Source of the DNA: Brasenia schreberi
Lineage: Eukaryota; Streptophyta; Magnoliopsida; Nymphaeales; Cabombaceae
Length of the DNA stretch: 64,000 nt
Direction: 5' to 3'
Assembly (NCBI GenBank): GCA_036023115.1
Contig: JAYKKT010000089.1
Span: 6,705,501-6,769,500 of the forward strand
How positions within the stretch are numbered: position 1 is the first letter of the stretch; the number at the start of each line of letters is the position of its first letter. The position numbers and the translations under genes were made by a program. Under the pieces are notes generated by a model that had not been told where the DNA came from, did not search any database, and saw only the letters and a list, made by a program, of their open reading frames with translations. This document shows positions 56,491-64,000 of this stretch, piece by piece.

Positions 56491-58449
56491 CCCGGTGCAT
56501 GTGTTTGACGGGGGAGGGGAATTGTGGAATGTTGAGCACCAACTGCCTTATCTCTTATTGCTGTGGATAAACAGCTGTTTGGTTCTTTATAGCAACATGT
56601 TATCCACTGCTCTCTGTTTTTAAGGATTTTAGATGGGGAGCTGGCAAAGTACGTAGATATGGATTTCCAAAAGAATTATATATATGTATATATATATAAA
56701 CAGATGCGCGCACACACAAAATATGGTATTGGTCATGTCAACCCGGACTGAATCCAAACCCAACCCAGTGAAGTCCCAGTCTTGCAAAGTACGTAGATAT
56801 ATATTTCCTTTCTCATTTTGCTCGTGACAATAAGAGTCGGCAACTTCCATAGGGAATCCCACACCCTTCATATCTCCTGTTGTGTTCTGAAAATATTGAA
56901 TCTTTAGGCTTGTTTTTCGTTGTAAAAGGAAGTACAGATGAACCAATTATACTTCTCGTTATCTATTCACTGGAGCAAGTAACAAAGTTAATACTTGTTT
57001 GCTTTATAAGATTATAATGCTCAAACATAATATTGAGATTTTCTGTCTTGATACATGAATGACTTTGTATTGAAAATAATGAAACAAAAGATTATGCCAA
57101 TACCCAAAGATGGACGTCGAGTCGGGTTCTACATTCTTCAACTTGAGAAGGATGAGTCTCGGCTTCCTTCTCCATCCCAAGCTCATGACAAATCATTCAT
57201 GTTGAGCAATTAAAATTTGCTTCAACGATTGCTGTTGCAGTCCCCATTGTCAAAGTTCATCTAACAAGTTAGCTAGCAATTTAAACTTCCTATAAGTCAG
57301 TGACGTGCTAGGAAAATATTCATTTAAGACACACATGCTTTCATTTGTTCAATCACGAGAATCCGTCCTATTATTAATTGTTTTAGTCAAAACCGTATCC
57401 ACTGCATTGAAGTAGAGAGAGGCAGCCACTATTCAACCCGGAAACACGATCGACTAGGTTTTTCCTCCAACACAATCCTATCGGCTATGCTCTGAATTGG
57501 CAGCTGAGCAGCACTATAAAACCTAACCTACATACTTGTGTTGGCTGAGCAGAGATGGCAATATTGGCCCGAACCCATGGGGCAAGGTTTACCTGGTTTG
57601 ACCGTGTTTCGGTGAGAAAAACCTGAACTTTTCACCTGGTCTGAGGGAGGTAGAGAACAACTAACCGACCCATACACAACCCAAACTTTCTATATATATC
57701 AAAGGGGGAGAGAGGAGGTTCTAGACTCTTGAATCATATCATGTCAATCTAGACGGTTGGACTGGATAGTCCGATCTAAATAAGAAAGCAAAAGTTTGAA
57801 AAATGCACAATGTACTTTATACTTTTTGGTGTTTTTTTGAAAATCAATATTCATTTTCTGCTTTTTTTCATTTAGACAATGTGTCTTTTCAATATGACAA
57901 TCAAAAGTGAATGAGTATATATATAAAGTCTAACAACTCTCTCTCTCTTTCGGTATATATATATATATAAGCAATAGGTGTGAATGAGTATACAGTGTCA
58001 CAAGTGGGCAAGATCCGGTTTTTCGTATATAGATTAGCTTCGTATAGATAAGGGTTTGAGATTGACTTTTGCAGAATTCAACAACCAAATCCAAAAACTT
58101 GTCATTTGACTTGATTGACAGATTTTAATCCAAAATAATTTTAACTTCGAGAATCATTATCGGGTTTGTAGTTGGAGTACAGAGTGGGTGTTCAATTACT
58201 CACAAAAAGAAAAGATCCAACCTTGTACCCATCCCCGAGGGTAACGGGGAAGGTAGGAACTCAAGGTTCCGGTATGTGGCCAAGTACAGGTATGCTTGTC
58301 CTTGACCCACTTGTAATCTCCATGAACCATTATCATGAAGCGACCCAACCTGAGCAAGCATCTTAGTAAGTCAGTTGAGGGCTTCTCAAGCTTTACAGTG
58401 CAAGGATGTTGGGTACCAACCACCATTAGGCAACAACATAATTGGTGAC
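56489..58449. other. Intergenic, nothing coding
   Basis: The phrase GCAAAGTACGTAGATAT with ATTTCC is repeated (about 56644 and 56784). 57550-57670 begins GAGATGGCAATATTGGCCCG, like the end of non-autonomous hAT elements; weak. Confidence 0.35.
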
Positions 58450-58578
58450 CCATTTTTTTTCACAAGAGGAGGCCGAAGCCTCCCCCCCACCACACACACA
58501 CACACACACACATGTACCCTATGAGAGCGAACTCCTCACCAGAGCACCCTACCGTTGAGCTAACACTCTCGCTGCAAT
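58450..58578 (-). mobile_element. tRNA-derived SINE
   Basis: Minus strand: GTGTTAGCTCAACGGTAGGG, TGCTCTGGTGAGGAGTTCGC (A and B boxes), TCTCATAGGGTACATGTG, a (TG)n run, and GGAGGCTTCGGCCTCCTC, a palindromic tail. Best-kept A box of the family. Confidence 0.75.
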
Positions 58579-59854
58579 TGGTGACCTATTTAACCTTGGG
58601 TTGTTTTCTACCTCAGTCCAGTTGAATAACCTCTTTGTCCTCTCTGAAACACTCAACCTCTCCTTAATAACTAGTAACCCAAACTAGCAAACCCGAAAAA
58701 CGTCCCCGATACTAAACAGGTTCTCAGGTCGCCTTCGTGTCGTTTACGTATCGGGTCGGAATTGACACTAAACTGACAACCACGAGGGGCATGGATGTCA
58801 ACTAAGGCCGAAGCCCAACCGTGTACAGACACGGAACAAAGCGTAGGAGAAAATTAATTGAACACGCGGAGCCCTCCCATTGGTGGACGTTCCGTAATGG
58901 ACGGCGTTGGGTGCCGTAAATGGAAAGATGATCATGATCTTTCAAGGCAGCTAAGGCGATGGCGTTGTGCCATAATTAGAAAGGTTTGACAAGTGGTTCT
59001 CGCGATGGGTTGCCTCCAATGGACGGTCACGATTTATTGTCTCGTGATGACGGTTAACGGCGTCCACTCTTAATCAGTCCACTGCCGTCACACCCATGAA
59101 GGGTTTAACTCGATCTACGGTAGATCGAGTTAAGGAAAAAGGACTCTTTTGTCAATTGAGAAAAGAAGAAAATAAATCACAAACTAAACCTTTTCCTAAT
59201 TTTGTTGTTAAGGTGACCGTTATTATTAAATTACGCCATAGATTCCTCATTAATTTGCCAATTAATCTATGACACGGATATCACTAGATGTGATGATCAG
59301 GATTCCTAATAAATTATTAATCGATTTGTTATTAAAATAACACATGGTCGTTGATTTATGCTAATAAAAAAAACACTAATTCCTATCCGTTCGCCAATAA
59401 AATAACAATATTATTTTCCTTTAGCGAGACGCAATTGGTCAGTAGTGGGAGAAAAGAAAGAACTGCCTTTTCTTTTTTCAATTTTTTTTATTTTGCCAAA
59501 AACGTCGTCACGTACGTTCGAGCATACGGATCCATTTTTCCGTAAACGGATGTCTGCCAGACGATATTGAATGACAACTTTACCCTCCCGTTCAGAGACT
59601 CCAAACTTCTTCCTTCCGCACGACGACGCCCGTGAATCCATTGACATAGCGACTACCTTGAACGAAATTACCAGATTACCCTAGTTCGTAACAGTGGCGT
59701 TCGCCTCGCATTCGGACCACCTTTTCTTTGTTTTTAATTACAAGGAGTAAAGACGCCGAAGCCTTAAACGCCCATGTGCGCGTTCGGACCACCTTCGTGT
59801 ATGAAGAACACGTATATAATTATGTTTATTGACTAAGCAATCCTGGTTTGTCTT
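58579..59854. other. Intergenic with a 29-bp palindrome
   Basis: GC-richer than most of the window. No gene is supported. Palindrome listed separately. Confidence 0.35.
59105..59133. repeat. Perfect palindrome, 14-bp arms, 1-base spacer
   Basis: TTAACTCGATCTAC, G, GTAGATCGAGTTAA. It could be a transposon footprint or a dimeric binding site. It lies 2.2 kb upstream of the AP2-like gene. Confidence 0.95.
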
Positions 59855-59930
59855 TTTGGCAAATACATGCCTGGGATCGAGCTCATGACCTTGTGAGCCA
59901 ACCGCCCAGCTGAGTCAGCTACGGCTCATT
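59855..59930 (-). mobile_element. tRNA-like SINE head, second type
   Basis: Minus strand: GCCGTAGCTGACTCAGCTGG (A box), GCGGTTGGCTCACAAGGTCA, TGAGCTCGATCCCAGGCATG (B box). The spacing is tRNA-like, but no cloverleaf acceptor stem is formed, so a retroelement head fits better than a functional tRNA. Confidence 0.5.
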
Positions 59931-60261
59931 GTGCAGCAGTTGACAATTATCATTATAAGACGTGCACTAAATCATACAACTATAGTAAATTATATGATTA
60001 GTCTATCTCGGTATATATGTCAAATACAAAGGTTAAAAGAAATTATTCAAACCTCTAAATCATATAAGTTATACCATCAAATTGCATGTTTCTCCACCTC
60101 TCATGGAGCCAAACTTAAATGGTCCATGTTATACCCCATGCTTCCAAGATTTGCGCAAAAGATCAATTGATATTGGATTCTAACCATTTCGCTCGATTGA
60201 ACGAATAAAATAAAGCTCTCTTCGATGAGCCTACTAATTGGTTCCATAGTTTTTCTTCTTT

Positions 60262-60378
60262 GTTAAATGGGGAGGCCGGACCTAATGTACATACAAACAT
60301 GCACCCTAGGATTCGAACTTACCACCTAACTCGTGGTAGTCAAAGGGTCCAGCCAGATGAACGTGCTAATTAATTGGT
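60262..60378 (-). mobile_element. tRNA-derived SINE
   Basis: Minus strand: TTAGCACGTTCATCTGGCTG, GTGGTAAGTTCGAATCCTAG (good B box), GGTGCATGTTTGTATGTACA, TTAGGTCCGGCCTCCCC. Confidence 0.68.
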
Positions 60379-61314
60379 CCTTAGGTTCGTCACTACACCT
60401 AGCATGCTGAGGGACTCGATAGTCATTAAATGAATGGCCGATGTCATAAGAGGAAACAAAGCCGTCATACCAACCTCAACTAGACGCTTTTTCTTTACCG
60501 TATTGAGAAAAGGGGGAATTTTAAAAGATAATTAAAAAATAATATAAAGCGTGCGAAGCAGCTTCTTTCGGGCAAGGGGGGCCCTTCGTGTCTCTCTCTC
60601 TTTCTCCCCCGGCGGTAAACGGGACAAAGAATACGCCGGCGTCTGGTCACCGGGAAAATCAAAATACGTCGGCCGAATAGAGGTCATGTTATGCTGCTTC
60701 CATTTCTGATAGCTGGAGGTTTTCCGTCGATTCTCGTGGCGGTATTCGAATTCCGTTTGTGTTGTGATTGGGTGACCTTTGGCTGGACGAAGCAGCTGAC
60801 TCCAAGCCGGATTTTTTTTTCTCCGAGAAAAGGTAGGATTTCGCTTTCTTCTGTTGTGTAAGATTGTATCGATCAGAGACACCGACTGACTCCCGTCAGC
60901 CGTCGCATTTCACGCGATCTCTGGTTTCCCTGTCTGTGGAATGATTAATTCGTTTTCTGTTGCCTTCTTACAAAAGATAGTACGAGTAGGGTACACCGGC
61001 TGATTGTCGGATCTTTTCCGGCGATATACGAGTTTTACGCCCCCTTTTATCTATCTCACATACTTCTCTTCAATCCAAATAGGGTTTGGTAAGCCCACTG
61101 GAGTGAGAGATAGTTGTTCGGAGCCCAGCCGTTATCGTGCTTCTCTTGAGGATTGTCTTGATGCCATCTGCATCTCCTCTGGCTCTTTGAGGAGGAAGAA
61201 AGAACGACGGTATTCCATCCGAAACTATGGAGTGGAAGCGAGCTAAAGCGGGGAATAGAGAACGAGAATTGGGAAGGGACGAGGGGGTCGGGAAGGAGAC
61301 TGGCGAGAAAGGGA
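60379..61314. other. AP2 promoter and 5' leader
   Basis: GC-richer, no coding exon recognised. The stretch 60530-61260 has several overlapping open frames on both strands without motifs, as in a transcribed leader. No TATA box stands out. Confidence 0.4.
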
Positions 61315-61315
61315 A

Positions 61316-61381
61316 GTGCTGGATCTGAACGAGGATCCATGCGTAGAAGATTCGGGCGAAATCCGATGCGATGAATATTGA
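61316..61381 (+). other. Orphan LDLN motif, out of frame with AP2 body
   Basis: From GTG at 61316 the reading is [21 protein letters not shown] then TGA at 61379-61381. euAP2 proteins normally start with M(x)LDLN, an EAR-type repression motif. Here the codon before LDLN is GTG instead of ATG, the frame is closed upstream by TAG with no ATG, and it runs into a stop two codons past the ATG of the next frame. Confidence 0.6.
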
Positions 61382-63911
61382 CGAGTCATCCGCGATCCAC
61401 GATGCTGAGATAGAGACAGCCAGCGGGGCCGATGATTCCGCCACCTCGAATTCCTCAATCGTCAACGCCGAGTGTTCGGGCTACGGCGACGAAGAGTGCA
61501 CGGGCTCAATGGAGACCGCCGAGGAAAAGATAGCCATTAGTTTCGGCATATTGAAGGGAGTTGGAAAAAACAAGGTCGTGGAAAAAGAGAGAGACAATGT
61601 AGAGGAGGAGGAAGAAGAAGAACTTAAAGGGGACTGTGGAAAAGGCGACGGGTTTTCTGGGCCCATCGTGACAAGGCAGCTGTTTCCGGCGGCAGAGTGG
61701 CCCATGGAACCATCGACAACTATGATGATTCCGGCGGCTGATCTGGCCAGAGCTGGGGGAGTGAATTGGCTGGAGACGGTTGTGAAGACCGAGGAGTCAC
61801 AGCAGCAAGTGAAGAAGAGCAGGAGAGGGCCACGTTCGAGAAGCTCGCAGTATCGTGGGGTCACATTTTACCGGCGGACGGGACGATGGGAGTCTCATAT
61901 CTGGTTAATCTTTGCTTTCCTCTTTTCACTTCCTTCTTCTTAGTGTTTCTCGCTTTCGTTCCTTTTATTTATGTAATTTTCCTGTCATATCCAAAACTCG
62001 AAAGATCGTTGATCCTATTTAGGATCGCAAGAGGTTCGAACAAATCCTGCCTTATCTCTATCTTTTCTAACAAAATTGTATGTATACATGTAATTCATGA
62101 GAATCATGTATTTCATATCATTCATGCCCAGTACACTCAGAGCGCTAGCTAGGCCTCCCCATTGTAACCAAAAAAGCATGTCATTTATGTCTTCTCATAT
62201 GGTTCATGTCTAACAATTGTTCTCATCTTGGTGCCTAAGATGATTAATTGATCTTATGAATATTGAACCTCATATCTGAGAACATATTTCCGTATTGTAT
62301 AATGGGATCCTCTTGATCGTAGGATCATGTGGGTCTCTAGGATCATAGCAATCGGATCATTTACTTAAGATGAGGCAATTTCAGCCTTATGAGAATCGCA
62401 AGATTGTAGGATCTTAAGATCCATCTCTTGATCTTGACAACTATGATTGTTTTTGTTTGCTCATTCTTTTGCTTTCTTTTTGGCCTTGTACAGGGACTGT
62501 GGAAAGCAGGTTTATTTGGGTAAGTTTCCCTCTTTCCTCCTCACTCATTTCCTGAGTTCCATTTCAAATTCCTTGTTCTACAGTAATACGAACTCTTGAA
62601 GTTATGTTCTTATGAAATTGATATCCTTCTGGCTCTTTCAGGTGGATTTGATACGGCTCATGTTGCTGCTAGGTAGTATTAGTGTTTGTTGTTCCTCTGT
62701 TTAATTTTTCTCCTTTCCAGTATGGCTGTATTTTGGTATTATATTGCCCCTTTTTATGCAATTTGTGTAGATCATTTTCAATCTTTTCTTGGATGGGGAT
62801 GACCTGAGATTGTTTTTGATGCCAGAGCATATGATCGGGCTGCGATCAAATTCAGGGGAGTTGATGCAGATATCAACTTCAACCTAAGCGATTACGAGGA
62901 AGACCTAAAACAGGTCGGTTTTTCTTCCTTCATCTTGTTCTTTGCTTCAATTGTTATGTTAGCAACTTGTGGGAGTAGATAACTGGGGCATTTGTGCAGA
63001 TGAGGAATCTAACAAAGGAAGAATTTGTTCATATCCTTCGACGGCAAAGCACTGGGTTTGCAAGAGGGAGTTCTAAATATAGGGGAGTCACTTTGCACAA
63101 GTGTGGCCGATGGGAAGCTCGATTGGGCCAGTTTCTTGGGAAAAAGTGAATAATTTTCTCCTGTTATTTGGCGCAAAAAAAATCTCATTTATCCATGTCA
63201 TTCTTGGAATATCTTTTTCTTTGCAGGTACGTTTATCTTGGTCTGTTTGACAGTGAAATTGAAGCAGCAAGGTAAATCTTATTTCGGTTTAGCACTTGAA
63301 TGAACTTTGTTCAGTGAAACGAATGCCTTTTTGATTCTTGATGTCTTTCCAATTGTGGTAACCAGAGCTTATGACAAGGCTGCTATCAAATGCAATGGAA
63401 GGGAAGCTGTGACAAATTTTGAACCTAGCACTTACTACAGGGAACTTTTCGCTGAAGGCAAAGAAGGCGCGAGTCTTCTCCTTCTACATTTGTTCTTAAT
63501 CATCCTGTCTGGTGACATACTAATGAGGAGATGTTAATGTATTGATGCAGGTGCCACTAATGACTTGGATCTGAATTTAGCTATTTCTCTCCCTGGCTCA
63601 ATAGTTGATAGCAGTGATGTTGTTCCATTCAGCTCTCAACATAGCAATTTCAAGTCGCCGGATCTTGAGAAACTAAAGGCAAGCAAGTTTAATGTAGTTT
63701 GCTTTTTCTATCGAAAATTTCTTAATCCCTGCTTTCAACTGTTTTCGATCCTTTGCTTACTAGATTAGAGTAGTATTGTGAGAGTTATCTATTATTCTTT
63801 CTTAAACAGTTGGAGTCAACTTCAGATCCAAAATGGACGGATAATCTTTCATTTGGTTTAGCCTTGCATCAATCCACACCTAGCTCAATTGGGCTTCATG
63901 GAAACTTTGAG
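61371..63911 (+). CDS. AP2: APETALA2-like (euAP2) transcription factor, partial
   Basis: A nuclear DNA-binding regulator of flower and phase identity, normally repressed by miR172 (target site lies past the window end). Exons: 61371-61903, 62494-62519 (26 nt), 62642-62672 (31 nt), 62826-62913, 63000-63145, 63227-63271, 63366-63457, 63551-63678 and 63810-63911, continuing beyond the window. The two micro-exons are typical of the family. Seen: [19 protein letters not shown], nuclear signal [11 protein letters not shown], first AP2 domain [20 protein letters not shown] with [20 protein letters not shown] and [14 protein letters not shown], linker [20 protein letters not shown], second AP2 domain [20 protein letters not shown] to [13 protein letters not shown], then [11 protein letters not shown]. 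The exon ends at 63457 and 63678 are followed by GC, not GT. The start at 61371 is the first in-frame ATG; the usual LDLN start is out of frame. Confidence 0.92.
61904..62493 (+). other. AP2 intron 1
   Basis: Splits the Trp codon of ESHIW. Open frames running into it are intron read-through. Confidence 0.85.
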
Positions 63912-64000
63912 GTAATCACTCATTGTGTTTGGACTCGCTGATTGTGATTGGTTAAAATAATCCATGTTCAGACTCAAGTAGCATGCCATCAATTTAGAAT

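Noticed and set aside
59855..59930. Possible functional tRNA gene
   Set aside because: A- and B-box-like sequences are present, but the acceptor and D stems do not pair, and the tail resembles a SINE.

Overview
This is nuclear DNA from a flowering plant. The genes are widely spaced and carry many GT-AG introns. The window holds a group-B MAP kinase, a euAP2 transcription factor with its diagnostic 26-nt and 31-nt micro-exons, a plastid-type D-amino-acid transaminase/aminodeoxychorismate-lyase-like gene, and a plant receptor-like kinase. Transposon debris fills the rest: RTE LINE, copia, hAT, small LTR elements and tRNA-derived SINEs. The sequence is AT-rich, with long (TC)n, (AT)n and (CATA)n tracts. 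Nothing allows a species call, but it does not look like a grass.

Layout. (1) 1-7.8 kb: exon-intron remains of an eIF3e copy with frameshift and stops. It is split by a hAT transposase remnant and by a 2.7-kb internally deleted RTE LINE with a perfect 18-bp target-site duplication. (2) 9.6-11.0 kb: four phase-compatible minus-strand exons of an unrecognised gene with one in-frame stop. (3) 11.7-13.5 kb: repeat block A, which reappears inverted as two separated halves (B at 29.7-30.05 kb, C at 35.1-36.1 kb) exactly flanking the aminotransferase gene. (4) 14.6-15.1 kb: a roughly 91-bp minisatellite. (5) 15.75-22.3 kb, minus: a receptor-like kinase with signal peptide, proline-rich ectodomain made by a 1-kb tandem duplication, TM helix and kinase. 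All splice phases agree except for one missing base at the glycine loop, so it is probably a recent pseudogene. (6) 24.6-28.1 kb: an LTR-like insertion nested in a minus-strand hAT transposase. (7) 30.26-35.77 kb, plus: the class-IV aminotransferase gene, with an intron tandem duplication that copies the splice donor. (8) 36-46.4 kb: a repeat desert with SINEs, RTE tails (one a 47-bp insertion with 20-bp duplications), a degraded copia polyprotein and a 211-bp tandem duplication. (9) 48.16-56.21 kb, plus: an intact six-exon MAPK (369 aa) whose intron 3 carries a small LTR element with TSD, PBS and TGTTGAA/TTCAACA termini. (10) 58-61 kb: SINEs and a 29-bp palindrome. (11) 61.3-64 kb, plus: an AP2-like gene running off the window. 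Two of its introns appear to use GC-AG sites, and its N-terminal LDLN motif is out of frame with the rest.

The genes are independent loci: defence/development signalling, floral/phase-change transcription, and plastid PABA or D-amino-acid metabolism. No operon-like or co-regulated system is visible. The most unusual structures are the A/B/C repeat arrangement around the aminotransferase gene, the duplicated proline-rich exons of the kinase, and the AP2 N-terminus.
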